This document shows positions 16,791-24,814 of a stretch of 64,000 bases of DNA, piece by piece (the first letter of the stretch is position 1; every line of letters starts with the position of its first letter). A program made the translations under genes and the position numbers. The stretch is from Actinomadura physcomitrii. GTDB taxonomy: Bacteria > Actinomycetota > Actinomycetes > Streptosporangiales > Streptosporangiaceae. The stretch lies in contig NZ_WBMS02000012.1 of assembly GCF_008923205.2 (NCBI RefSeq), positions 35,381 through 99,380 of the forward strand, written 5' to 3'. The notes beneath the pieces were generated by a model, which made no database searches, was not told the DNA's origin, and saw only the letters and a program-made list of their open reading frames with translations.

Positions 16791-17417
16791 ATGACGGGCG
16801 TCGAGCAGGCCGAGCAAGCCGATCAGCGCGAACACCGCAAGCGCGACCGGGAGGCGACCCGGCGCCGCATCCTGGACGCCGCGCGCGACCTGTTCGGCGA
16901 GCACGGCTACGACGGCGTCACCGTCCGCATGATCGCCTCCGCCGCGAACGCCAACACCGCCCTGGTCAACCGGTACTTCGGCTCCAAGGCGGCGCTGTTC
17001 GGCGAGGTCCTCGCCGGCGAGTCCGCGCTGCGCGGCGTCATCGCCGGCGACCCCGCCGGGCTGCCGCGCCGGCTCGCCGAGCACTTCGTCCGGCAGATCG
17101 CGCACCACCCGCCGACCCCGATGACCCGGATGATCGACCGCTCCGCCGGCAACCCCGAGGTCAAGCAGGCCCTGCTCGGCTACCTGGAAGAGGTGATCGT
17201 CGAGCCGCTCGTCGCGCAGCTCGACGGCCCGAACCCGCGCGCCCGCGCGCTCCTCGCGTCCACGATCATCATGGGCGGCGGGCCCGTCCGCCGCCTGCTC
17301 GGCCTCAACGACCTGCGCAGCGCCGACCCGGCCGAGCTCACCGACCGCCTCGCCGCCATGTTCGCCGCGGCCCTGTCCCCCTGCTCGCCCGCACCGGACC
17401 GTCCCGGTCCCGCGTAG
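16791..17417 (+). CDS. TetR-family transcriptional regulator (divergent from MFS exporter)
   Basis: 208 residues from ATG 16791. The N-terminal helix-turn-helix is clear: RRRILDAARDLFGEHGYDGV, then VRMIASAANANTALVNRYFG in the recognition region. The C-terminal ligand domain is variable, with LARFGG-like features absent. Upstream in-frame starts exist at 16695 (ATG) and 16761 (GTG); 16791 was chosen because homology begins soon after and a long unstructured start is unlikely, though its ribosome binding site is weak. The divergent arrangement suggests it represses the exporter and itself. Confidence 0.85.
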   Translation: MTGVEQAEQADQREHRKRDREATRRRILDAARDLFGEHGYDGVTVRMIASAANANTALVNRYFGSKAALFGEVLAGESALRGVIAGDPAGLPRRLAEHFVRQIAHHPPTPMTRMIDRSAGNPEVKQALLGYLEEVIVEPLVAQLDGPNPRARALLASTIIMGGGPVRRLLGLNDLRSADPAELTDRLAAMFAAALSPCSPAPDRPGPA

Positions 17418-17546
17418 ACACCCGGTCTCCGGCGAGCCCGCTACGCCGGAAGGCGGACGGCAGGACGCGGCGTACGACGGCGGGCGCAGTGAAGATCGGC
17501 GCGAGGGCGGAGAGATCCGCGGCGGGGCCGCACATAGGCTGCTGGC

Positions 17547-20033
17547 ATGAGGGTGGGCGGCGCGATCCGGGCGCGATGGGGCAGGACGGGCCGTACGGCG
17601 CGCTGGGCCGCCGCCGGGTCCGCCGTGGCGCTGGCCGCCGGCACCGCCGTCTGGGGCGCCTCCGCCGGCGGGCCGTCCCGCGTGCACACCGTCGACCAGC
17701 GCATCCAGGTCGTCGACGGCCCGCACGACGACCAGCGTGTGACGCTCGACACCACCTTCTACAAGCCGGTCGGGCACGCGAAGGCACCGGCCGTCATGCT
17801 GGGGCACGGCTTCGGCGGGGACAAGCACGGCGTCGCCGCCGAAGCGCGCGCGCTGGCCCGCGACGGGTACGCCGTCCTGACCTGGACGGCCCGCGGGTTC
17901 GGCGCGTCCACCGGGCAGATCGCGCTCGACTCCCCCGACTACGAGGTCAAGGACGTCCGGCAGCTCATCGACTGGCTCGCGAAACGGCCCGAAGTGCAGC
18001 TCGACGGGCCCGGCGACCCGCGCCTCGGGATGGCCGGCGAGTCCTACGGCGGCGCGATCGCGCTGCTGACCGCCGCCTACGACCGGCGCGTCGACGCCAT
18101 CGCACCGCAGATCACCTGGAACAGCCTGCCGGACGTGCTGTTCCCCAACGCCGCCGGCGCCGGCCCCGAGAACGGCGTGTTCAAGAAGCTGTGGGCCGGC
18201 GTCTTCTTCACCAGCGGCTCCCGCGGCGCCGGCTGCGGACGGTTCCTGCCGTCCCTGTGCGCGATGTACCAGAAGGTCGCCGAGCGGGGCGCGCCCACCG
18301 CGGACGCGATCGCGACGCTGCGCCGATCCAGCCCCGCCTCCGTCGCCGACCGGATCACGGTGCCGACCCTGCTCGTCCAGGGGCAGTCCGACTCGCTGTT
18401 CCCGCTCGACCAGGCCGACGCGAACGCGCGGGCCATCGCCCGCAACGGCGCGCCCGTCTCCGTCGTCTGGTACCAGGGCGGGCACGACGGCGGCGACCCG
18501 GAGACCGGCCGCGTGCGCGGGCTCGTCCGCGACTTCTTCGACGCGCGGCTCCGGCACGCCGGGACCTTCGGCACCCGCTTCACGGTAACCCGCGCGGGCG
18601 GCCTCGACTCCTCCACCCAGAAGGTCGTCGTGCAGGAGGCCAAGGCCCGCACGTACCCCGGCCTGTCCGGCGACCCGCGGCAACTGGCGCTGCCCGGGGC
18701 GGAGCAGACGATCCACAACCCGGCCGGCGGCGCCCCCGCGGCCGTCTCCGCGCTCCCCGGGCTCGGCGCGCTGGGCTCGCTCGACTCGCTCGGCGCCGCG
18801 GGCGGCGGGCTCCCGACCGACATGCCCGGACAGACCGCCACGTTCGACACCCGCCCGCTCGACCACTCCCTCCACCTCACCGGCGCCGCCACCGTCCGGC
18901 TCCACGTCGCGGCGGACGGCGACGCCGGCGACGGCGGGCCGCTCTTCGCCAAGCTCTACGATGTGTCGCCGGACGGCACCGCCGCCCTCGCCCGGCGCAT
19001 CGCCGCGCCCTTCCGGGCGACCGGCGGCGAGGTCACCGTCACCCTGCCCGCGATGGACCACCGGTTCGACCGCGGCCACCGCCTCCGGCTCGCCATCGCC
19101 ACCACCGACATGGGCTTCGCGACGCCGCCGCAGCCCGCCGCCTACCGGGTGCGCGCCGTGTCCGGGCTGACCGTCCCGACCGACCCGTCCCTCGTCACGG
19201 CGCCCGCCCCGATCCCCACCTGGGTGTGGATCCTGCCGCCGGCCGGCCTCGCGGTCGCCGCCGCGCTGCTCCTCGGCGTCCGCCGCGGCCGCCCCCGCGA
19301 ACGCGGCACCGGTGTCCCGCTGGAGATCACCGGACTCACCAAGGCCTACGGCAACGGCCACCTCGCGGTCGCCGACCTGTCGTTCCGCGTCGAGAAGGGG
19401 CAGGTGCTCGGGCTCCTCGGCCCGAACGGCGCGGGCAAGACCACCACCCTGCGCATGCTGATGGGCCTCATCCACCCCGACGCCGGCGAGATCCGCATCT
19501 TCGGCCACCGCGTCACCCCCGGCGCACCCGTCCTCGCCCGCCTCGGCTCCTTCGTCGAGGGCCCCGGGTTCCTGCCGCACCTGTCCGGGCGCGACAACCT
19601 CGACCTGTACTGGCGCGCCACCGGACGGCCCGCCGCCGAGGCGCACATGGACGAGGCCCTCGCGATCGCCGGCCTCGGCACCGCCCTCGACCGCGCCGTC
19701 CGCACCTACTCGCAGGGCATGCGGCAGCGCCTCGCCATCGCGCAGGCCATGCTCGGCCTGCCGGACCTGCTCGTCCTCGACGAACCCACCAACGGGCTCG
19801 ACCCGCCGCAGATCCGCGAGATGCGCGAGGTCCTGGTCCGGTACGCCGCCGCCGGCCGCACCGTGATCGTCTCCAGCCACCTGCTCGCCGAGGTCGAGCA
19901 GACCTGCACGCACGCCGTCGTCATGGCCGGCGGCCGCCGCGTCGCCGCCGGACCCGTCGCCGACATCGTCGGCTCCGGCCGCCGCCTCGAGGACGCCTTC
20001 CTGGAGATCATCGGAGAGGGCACGACGGCATGA
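17547..20033 (+). CDS. Secreted-type alpha/beta hydrolase (X-Pro dipeptidyl-peptidase-like) fused to ABC transporter ATPase
   Basis: 828 residues joining two functions. After a signal anchor (~19-40) comes a CocE/PepX-type hydrolase: nucleophile elbow GESYGG with Ser166, acid/His region in LLVQGQSDSLFPLDQA and WYQGGHDGG, then a PepX C-terminal jelly-roll domain (about 400-545). A transmembrane helix (about 555-577) leads to a complete ABC ATPase: Walker A GPNGAGKTT near 625, signature YSQGMRQRLAIAQA, Walker B DLLVLDEPTNGLD, and switch His in VIVSSHLLAEVEQ. The hydrolase should face outside and the ATPase inside. The permease gene follows with ATGA overlap. Possible roles are export plus processing of a peptide or acylated compound; the substrate is unknown. 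Confidence 0.88.
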   Translation: MRVGGAIRARWGRTGRTARWAAAGSAVALAAGTAVWGASAGGPSRVHTVDQRIQVVDGPHDDQRVTLDTTFYKPVGHAKAPAVMLGHGFGGDKHGVAAEARALARDGYAVLTWTARGFGASTGQIALDSPDYEVKDVRQLIDWLAKRPEVQLDGPGDPRLGMAGESYGGAIALLTAAYDRRVDAIAPQITWNSLPDVLFPNAAGAGPENGVFKKLWAGVFFTSGSRGAGCGRFLPSLCAMYQKVAERGAPTADAIATLRRSSPASVADRITVPTLLVQGQSDSLFPLDQADANARAIARNGAPVSVVWYQGGHDGGDPETGRVRGLVRDFFDARLRHAGTFGTRFTVTRAGGLDSSTQKVVVQEAKARTYPGLSGDPRQLALPGAEQTIHNPAGGAPAAVSALPGLGALGSLDSLGAAGGGLPTDMPGQTATFDTRPLDHSLHLTGAATVRLHVAADGDAGDGGPLFAKLYDVSPDGTAALARRIAAPFRATGGEVTVTLPAMDHRFDRGHRLRLAIATTDMGFATPPQPAAYRVRAVSGLTVPTDPSLVTAPAPIPTWVWILPPAGLAVAAALLLGVRRGRPRERGTGVPLEITGLTKAYGNGHLAVADLSFRVEKGQVLGLLGPNGAGKTTTLRMLMGLIHPDAGEIRIFGHRVTPGAPVLARLGSFVEGPGFLPHLSGRDNLDLYWRATGRPAAEAHMDEALAIAGLGTALDRAVRTYSQGMRQRLAIAQAMLGLPDLLVLDEPTNGLDPPQIREMREVLVRYAAAGRTVIVSSHLLAEVEQTCTHAVVMAGGRRVAAGPVADIVGSGRRLEDAFLEIIGEGTTA

Positions 20034-20935
20034 CCACGTCCGAAGAGCCGAAGACGGACGCCCCCGCAAGGCCCGAGGCGCCGGAAGACCCCGCGCGCAT
20101 CTCGCCGGGCGGGTACAGCGTGCGCCGCACCCTCCCGCTGCGCGTCGAGGCGATCCGCCAGTTCCGGCGCCGCCGCACGCTCATCGCCTTCGGCATCCTT
20201 CTCGTCCTGCCCTGGGTGCTGGTCGGCGCGTTCGAGATCGGCGGCTCGCCGTCCGGCAACGGCGTCCCCGGCCTGGTGGACGTCGCCACCGCCGGCGCCC
20301 TCAACTTCACCCTCTTCGCCCTGTTCGTCTCGACCGGCTTCCTCCTCGTCGTCGCCGTCGCCCTGTTCTGCGGCGACACCGTCGCCAGCGAGGCCGGCTG
20401 GTCGTCGCTGCGCTACCTGCTCGCCGCCCCCGTCCCGCGCGCCCGCCTCCTGCGCCAGAAGCTGATCGTCGCGCTGTCCTACTCGGTCGCCGCGGTCCTC
20501 ACGCTCCCCCTGATGTCGCTGGTCGCGGGCACCGCCGCCTTCGGCTGGGCGGACGTCGAACTCCCCACGGGCGGCACCGTCCCCACCTCGACCGCCCTCG
20601 GCCGCATGGCGATCGTCATCGGCTACTCGCTCGTCGCCCAGTTCGTCGTCGCCGCCCTGGCGTTCCTCCTGTCGGTCGTCACCGACTCCCCGCTCGGCGC
20701 GGTCGGCGGCGCCGTCGGCCTCGTCATCGTCAGCAACATCCTGGACGCCGTCACCGCCCTCGGCTCCTGGCGCGACTTCCTGCCGACGCACTGGATGTAC
20801 TCGTGGATGGACGCCCTGCAGCCGCAGATCCAGTGGACCGGCATGGCCAAGGGCGCCTCCATCTCCATCGCCTACGCCGCCGTCCTTTTCGCTCTCGCGT
20901 TCCGCCGCTTCCACACCCGCGACATCGTGTCCTGA
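20030..20935 (+). CDS. ABC transporter permease (ABC-2 type)
   Basis: 301 residues with a ~45-residue hydrophilic start and six hydrophobic segments (IAFGILLVLPWVLVGAF; FTLFALFVSTGFLLVVAVAL; VAAVLTLPLMSLVAG; further helices to the C-terminus). The motif DTVASEAGWSSLRYLLAAPVPR is typical of ABC-2 permeases that partner with ATPases of the DrrA/NatA class. Translationally coupled to the preceding hydrolase-ATPase fusion, so the two form one transporter. Confidence 0.88.
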   Translation: MTTSEEPKTDAPARPEAPEDPARISPGGYSVRRTLPLRVEAIRQFRRRRTLIAFGILLVLPWVLVGAFEIGGSPSGNGVPGLVDVATAGALNFTLFALFVSTGFLLVVAVALFCGDTVASEAGWSSLRYLLAAPVPRARLLRQKLIVALSYSVAAVLTLPLMSLVAGTAAFGWADVELPTGGTVPTSTALGRMAIVIGYSLVAQFVVAALAFLLSVVTDSPLGAVGGAVGLVIVSNILDAVTALGSWRDFLPTHWMYSWMDALQPQIQWTGMAKGASISIAYAAVLFALAFRRFHTRDIVS

Positions 20936-20993
20936 ACGGCACCCTCTTACCACCCACCAAACGATCTTCCCCGACCACTTCCGGCCGCCACCA

Positions 20994-21015
20994 GGCGTGA
21001 CCGGACGGCCACGCC
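20994..21015 (+). terminator. Stem-loop after ABC permease
   Basis: GGCGTG (20994-20999) pairs with CACGCC (21010-21015) about 60 bp past the permease stop; a short but GC-rich hairpin. Confidence 0.35.
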
Positions 21016-21161
21016 AGGTCGGCACCCCCGCCTGAAAAACGGTCGAACCGGCAGAAGGATGTCGCATAGGCTCACGGAACCTCGCCAGCGGCGCCCGCGT
21101 CGTATGGAGTACAGGTGACATCGGCTCGATCGACGGGTTAATACCCGGCCCGACGGGGGAG

Positions 21162-21266
21162 ATGATCAACATGGCACGGCAGCAGCTCATCAAGCGCCCC
21201 AAGCCCCCACGTCAACCGAGCCCGCCGGACCTGAGGACCCCCTCAGGCCGCCTCCTGCCGTACTGA
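21162..21266 (+). CDS. Possible small ORF (34 aa)
   Basis: ATG to TGA with a good GGGGGAG ribosome binding site and a TAATAC -10-like hexamer 20 bp further up. The product (MINMARQQLIKRPKPPRQPS then Pro-rich) has no recognisable domain. It may be a leader peptide, the start of a decayed gene, or chance. The surrounding 20936-21680 stretch holds no other intact gene. Confidence 0.25.
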   Translation: MINMARQQLIKRPKPPRQPSPPDLRTPSGRLLPY

Positions 21267-21394
21267 CCGCACCGCCCCGCACCACCGCCGACCAACCCTG
21301 GAACCACCCGCCCGACCGCAGACCGCACCGCCGCCCCGCACCCGACCAGACCTGCCGGCATCGCGACAGCCATGTACCTCCGCGGCCGCCCAGG

Positions 21395-21600
21395 CAGCCG
21401 AGAGCGTCTTCTCGAAGCGCACGCGGTCCTGCCCGGGGCCGTCGTATCCGGCCTTCGGCTCGTGGACGTCGAAACCCATGGCCCGATGGAAGGCGATGGA
21501 CCCCGTGTTCGCGGGCGACGTGACGGCCATGACCTTCGTACGGCCGACCGCTGCGGCTTCCTCGAAGAACCTCTCGTACGGGGCGCGCGCCACGCCGTCC
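21395..21600 (-). pseudogene. GNAT acetyltransferase remnant
   Basis: Reading leftwards the sequence gives YERFFEEAAAVGRTKVMAVT, then SPANTGSIAFHRAMGFDVHE and RVRFEKTL, the usual C-terminal third of a GNAT N-acetyltransferase (beta5-alpha4-beta6-beta7 region, with AFHRAMGF the conserved core). The acetyl-CoA loop just before it is degenerate and no N-terminal half or start is present; a TetR gene begins immediately to the right on the other strand. The frame continues past the natural end without a stop. Boundaries are approximate. Confidence 0.6.
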
Positions 21601-21680
21601 CGCCCACCGCGACGTCCACGCCCCCTTCCCGGCCAGCGCGGCGCCTTACACTCACCAAGACGTTCACGGTGAGGAGAGCC

Positions 21681-22229
21681 ATGCCCAGGGCGGACGCGCA
21701 ACGCAACCGCGCCCGCATCCTCATGTCGGCCAAGAAGGCCTTCGCCGAGCGCGGGCCGGACGCGCCGCTCGACGAGATCGCGCGTAACGCGGGCGTGGGG
21801 AACGCCACCCTGTACAGGCACTTCCCCACCCGCCGCGACCTGCTCATCGCCGTGTACGCGGACGAGGTCACGGAGCTGACCGCCAACGGCCGGGACCTCC
21901 TGCACCACGACCCGCCCGCCGACGCGCTCTTCGCATGGCTGAGGGCGTTCATCGCCCACGCGGCCGACAAGGGCGACCTGGCCCGCGCCATTCCGGAAGA
22001 CGGGCGCTCTCCCCTCTTCGACGAATGGCACGCCGCCATGCACGCGACCGTCGCGCCCCTGCTGGCGAGGGCGCAGGAGGCCGGTGCCGTCCGCTCCGAC
22101 CTCGACGGCCCGGACCTCCTGGCCCTGGCAGGCGCGATAGCCGCCGCGGGATCCGGCACCGCCCGAACCGACCGCCTCCTCCGGCTCGTCCGAGAAGGCA
22201 TCGCGACCTCCGTACCGGCCCCCGACTGA
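21681..22229 (+). CDS. TetR-family transcriptional regulator
   Basis: 182 residues. HTH region RILMSAKKAFAERGPDAPLD, EIARNAGVGNATLYRHFPTR and RDLLIAVYADEV is a textbook TetR_N, with a SBP/TetR_C-type second half. ATG 21681 follows GGTGAGGAGAG. It directly follows the GNAT remnant, suggesting that a former divergent GNAT-TetR pair has decayed on one side. Its present target is unknown; the YCII-like gene 37 bp downstream is a candidate partner. Confidence 0.88.
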   Translation: MPRADAQRNRARILMSAKKAFAERGPDAPLDEIARNAGVGNATLYRHFPTRRDLLIAVYADEVTELTANGRDLLHHDPPADALFAWLRAFIAHAADKGDLARAIPEDGRSPLFDEWHAAMHATVAPLLARAQEAGAVRSDLDGPDLLALAGAIAAAGSGTARTDRLLRLVREGIATSVPAPD

Positions 22230-22266
22230 CGGACCCGTCACCTGCGGGGTGGTGAAGACTGTCCGG

Positions 22267-22815
22267 ATGGAGTTCTTCTGCTACCACCGTGATAGGCGCG
22301 GCTCTATGCACCTGCGCGACGAACTCGTAGAAGAGCACTGGTCCTACATGGACCGGTACGCGGCGGAGATGATCGCCCGCGGACCGACCTTCGCGAGCGA
22401 CGGCGAGACGCTCACCGGCAGCGTGCACATCGTCGACCTGCCCGATCCCGCCACCGCCCGCGCGTTCGCCTTCGACGAGCCCTGCTACCAGGCCGGCGCC
22501 TACCGCGACGTCATGCTGCGCCGCTGGCACAACGCGCTCGGACGCACCATGTGGGAGTTCCCCGGCGACCGCACGGAAGGCGGCCACTATCTCGTGCTCG
22601 GCCTCGGCGAGGGCGACGCGGCCGACGGCGACCTGCCGCCCGACGACGGCGCGCTGGTCGCCTACGGCCCCCTGCTGTCCGACGACGGGAAGACCTGGCT
22701 GGGGACGGCGGCACTGGTCCAGGCACCGGACCCCGAGACGGCCCGCACCGTCCTGACCGCGGACCGGTACGCCGACGTCGAAGTCCAGCTCTGGACCTTC
22801 GGCGGCCGCAGATGA
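22267..22815 (+). CDS. Tandem YCII-like domain protein
   Basis: 182 residues containing two YCII-related ferredoxin-like halves. The first has the diagnostic pattern RDELVEEHWSYMDRYAAEMIARGP ... VHIVDLPDPATARAFAFDEPCYQAGAY; the second repeats it weakly (GALVAYGPLLSDDGKTWLGT, VQAPDPETARTVLTADRYADVEV). Some YCII proteins act in dehalogenation or small-molecule turnover, but no substrate can be given. ATG 22267 fits the family start; GTG 22249 and 22252 are in-frame alternatives. Confidence 0.8.
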   Translation: MEFFCYHRDRRGSMHLRDELVEEHWSYMDRYAAEMIARGPTFASDGETLTGSVHIVDLPDPATARAFAFDEPCYQAGAYRDVMLRRWHNALGRTMWEFPGDRTEGGHYLVLGLGEGDAADGDLPPDDGALVAYGPLLSDDGKTWLGTAALVQAPDPETARTVLTADRYADVEVQLWTFGGRR

Positions 22816-22832
22816 GAAGCGGGATGGCCGTC

Positions 22833-23195
22833 CTACCCGAGAAGGCTCGGCTGATCGATCGTCCACAGCCACGTGCCGTCCGCCTGGCGGCGGGCCACCT
22901 CCACCGTGACGCCGCCGTCGACCAGATGCGTCGAGGTCAGCGCGAGGTCGCCGTTGCGGAGCGTCGGTAGCCGCCGGCCGGGCGCGAAGGACGGCCTGCC
23001 CGCGACGAGACGCTCGTAGGCCGCGCGGATCTCCGCGCGGCCCGTGGCGACCCGGCCGTCCGGCAAGGCCAGCACGGCATCCGGCTCGTACAGCGCCACC
23101 AGGCCGTCGACGTCGCCCGCGTTGAGCCGCTCCACGATGAACCGGCTCAGGTCATCCGGCTGCCGGGCAGGCTCGCGTTCCCCGCTCTTGCCCAT
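22833..23195 (-). CDS. SnoaL-like / nuclear transport factor 2-fold protein
   Basis: 120 residues with the NTF2-like cone fold pattern: FIVERLNAGDVDGLVALYEPDA near 21-42, ALPDGRVATGRAEIRAAYERL, then beta strands ending WLWTIDQPSLLG. These domains often serve in polyketide tailoring or as steroid-isomerase-like proteins, but many are uncharacterised. ATG 23195 is preceded by a purine-rich AAGGGGGCG. It is convergent with the YCII gene (17 bp) and divergent from the SpoIIE phosphatase. Confidence 0.78.
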   Translation of the reverse strand: MGKSGEREPARQPDDLSRFIVERLNAGDVDGLVALYEPDAVLALPDGRVATGRAEIRAAYERLVAGRPSFAPGRRLPTLRNGDLALTSTHLVDGGVTVEVARRQADGTWLWTIDQPSLLG

Positions 23196-23239
23196 AAGCG
23201 CCCCCTTGCGATGGATCCTCACGGCCTCCGCCCACGAGG

Positions 23240-24059
23240 ATGCCAGGGGCCTGCGACTTCCTGCGCCTGGTCCGGGAGCGCCGCGAGCGGTCGCTGGGCC
23301 GGGCGCGGTCCGTGGCCGAGGCCGCGCAGCTCGCCCTGCTGAGGCCGCCGCCCCGGCGCATCGGCCCGCTGCGGATCGCCTGGCTGTACCTGACGGCCGA
23401 GGACGAGAGCCAGATCGGCGGCGACCTGTTCGCGGTCGCACGCGCGTCCGGATCCGCGAGCCGCGTGCTGATCGGCGACGTCCGGGGCAAGGGCCTGGGC
23501 GCCATCGCCGAGGCGTCGGTGGTGCTGGGCGCGTTCCGGGAGGGCGCGCGCCGCTACCCGCTGCCCGCGCTGACGGCCGCCCTCCAGGACAGCGTCGACC
23601 GCGACCTCGAGGGGGTCGCCGACACCGAGTACGACCTCGGTGAGCACTTCATCACCGCGCTGGTCCTCGACGTCGCCGACGACCATCCGGAAGTCGAGAT
23701 GATCAGCTGCGGCCATCCGCCGCCGCTGCTGCTGCACGGCGGCCGGGTCACGACCGTCCAGCGCGATCCCCCGCGCCTCCGCTCGGGGTGCCCTCGCGGC
23801 CCTCGACGTCGACCGCTTCGTCTTCGGCCCCGGCGACATGCTCGTCCTCTACACCGACGGCGTCATCGAGGCCCGTTCACCGGCGGGCGACTTCTACCCG
23901 CTCGCCGAACGCGTCGCGACCTTCCCCGCCGCCGACCCCGGCACGCTGCTGCGCCACATCCACCGCGACCTTCTCGCCCATACCGGCGACCACCTAGCCG
24001 ACGACGCCGCCCTCCTCATCCTCGAACGCCTCCCCGAGGCGCCGGAAACGGCGCATTGA
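23240..24059 (+). pseudogene. SpoIIE/PP2C-type serine phosphatase, interrupted by frameshift
   Basis: The first frame gives IGPLRIAWLYLTAEDESQIGGDLFAV, VLIGDVRGKGLGAIAEAS and VEMISCGHPPPLLLHGG, the normal core of an RsbU/SpoIIE phosphatase (metal-binding Asp in GGD, DVRGKG). After VTTVQRDPP (about 23775) the family sequence continues in another frame: ALAALDVDRFVFGPGDML, VLYTDGVIEARS, ALLILERL, ending at 24059. Adding one G after 23773 and one after 23789 restores the consensus PPAPPLGVALAAL, so two single-base losses within 20 bp explain the break. It is either a recent pseudogene or a sequencing error. No N-terminal sensor domain is present. Confidence 0.7.
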
Positions 24060-24119
24060 AGGCAGTCCGGTCGAGCCACTAAAGTGCCGGACGTCACACG
24101 CCGCATCCGAGGAGTCCTG

Positions 24120-24494
24120 TTGCGTTTGCTGAGCGTCACCGTGCTGGGGTCCGCACTCGTCGCGGCGGGTCTGCTGGCACCGGCGGCGGGTGAGGCGACG
24201 ACGTCCGGACATGACGGGCTGACGGTGCGGCCGGGCACGACCCGGGCCGGTGACAAGATCGAGCTGTCGGTTTCCGGGTGCGGCCCGGGGCGGCACTGGG
24301 CGTCGTCGGACGTGTTCGACGGACGGGCCCAGCTGGACGGTCAGGACGGCACCGCGGTGCTCAAGGACGACGCCAAGCCGGGGACGTACACGGTGCGGGT
24401 GCGCTGCGGTTCCCGCACGGCGTCCGGGAAGGTGCGCGTGGCGGGGCGGCCCGCCTGGCCGACGCTGCTCCCGGGCAGCCGCGACGGCCTGTAG
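24120..24494 (+). CDS. Small secreted protein with Ig-like beta fold
   Basis: 124 residues from TTG 24120. A signal peptide is clear (MRLLSVTVLGSALVAAGLLA then PAAGEA, likely cleaved near residue 26), followed by a ~80-residue beta-rich domain (GLTVRPGTTRAGDKIELSVS, GCGPGRHWASSDVF, GTYTVRVRCGS) with two Cys that could bond. The fold pattern suggests an immunoglobulin-like wall or surface domain; function unknown. TTG 24120 was chosen over GTG 24084 because GAGGAG sits just before it and it begins the signal peptide. Confidence 0.75.
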   Translation: MRLLSVTVLGSALVAAGLLAPAAGEATTSGHDGLTVRPGTTRAGDKIELSVSGCGPGRHWASSDVFDGRAQLDGQDGTAVLKDDAKPGTYTVRVRCGSRTASGKVRVAGRPAWPTLLPGSRDGL

Positions 24495-24527
24495 CCGCCG
24501 GCGGCCCCTCTTCCGCTTCGGTGACCT

Positions 24528-24549
24528 TGAGCGATCAAATGGTCGCTCA
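24528..24549. repeat. Inverted repeat TGAGCGA-N8-TCGCTCA
   Basis: Perfect 7-bp arms (24528-24534 and 24543-24549) about 35 bp after the small secreted protein gene. It could be its terminator or a regulator site. Confidence 0.45.
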
Positions 24550-24584
24550 CTGCGCCTCGGCGTCTGTCAGGGGCACCCTGACCC

Positions 24585-24608
24585 CACTTGCACTTCGCTT
24601 GCAAAGTG
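24585..24608. repeat. Inverted repeat CACTTGCA ... TGCAAAGTG
   Basis: Arms of 8-9 bases with one bulged A, loop CTTCGCT, at the border of the AT-rich promoter segment upstream of the P450 gene. A candidate operator for the terpenoid operon or a weak terminator. Confidence 0.4.
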
Positions 24609-24814
24609 ACCCAGATCACCGTCGAACGGTTAGATTTCCTACCTTCTCCCACCTTGTTCGCGTCAAATGATCATGTGATACTTCAGCAGAACCGCACACT
24701 CCACACATGACACCCATAGGCGAACAAAACAGACGCTCGGCCTCATCGGGCCAGAGCGCCGGACCCACCTGCTGATCGATACGCGCCCAAGCCTCACGAG
24801 GGGGACTGTCGAGC

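Larger units (their letters stand above)
24495..24814. promoter_or_regulatory. Intergenic region before the terpenoid/conservon block
   Basis: 320 bp without a gene, noticeably AT-richer from 24590 to 24740. It holds two inverted repeats (24528-24549 and 24585-24608) and must include the promoter for the P450-terpene operon. A purine-rich ribosome binding site (GAGGGGGA) lies just before 24815. Confidence 0.5.
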
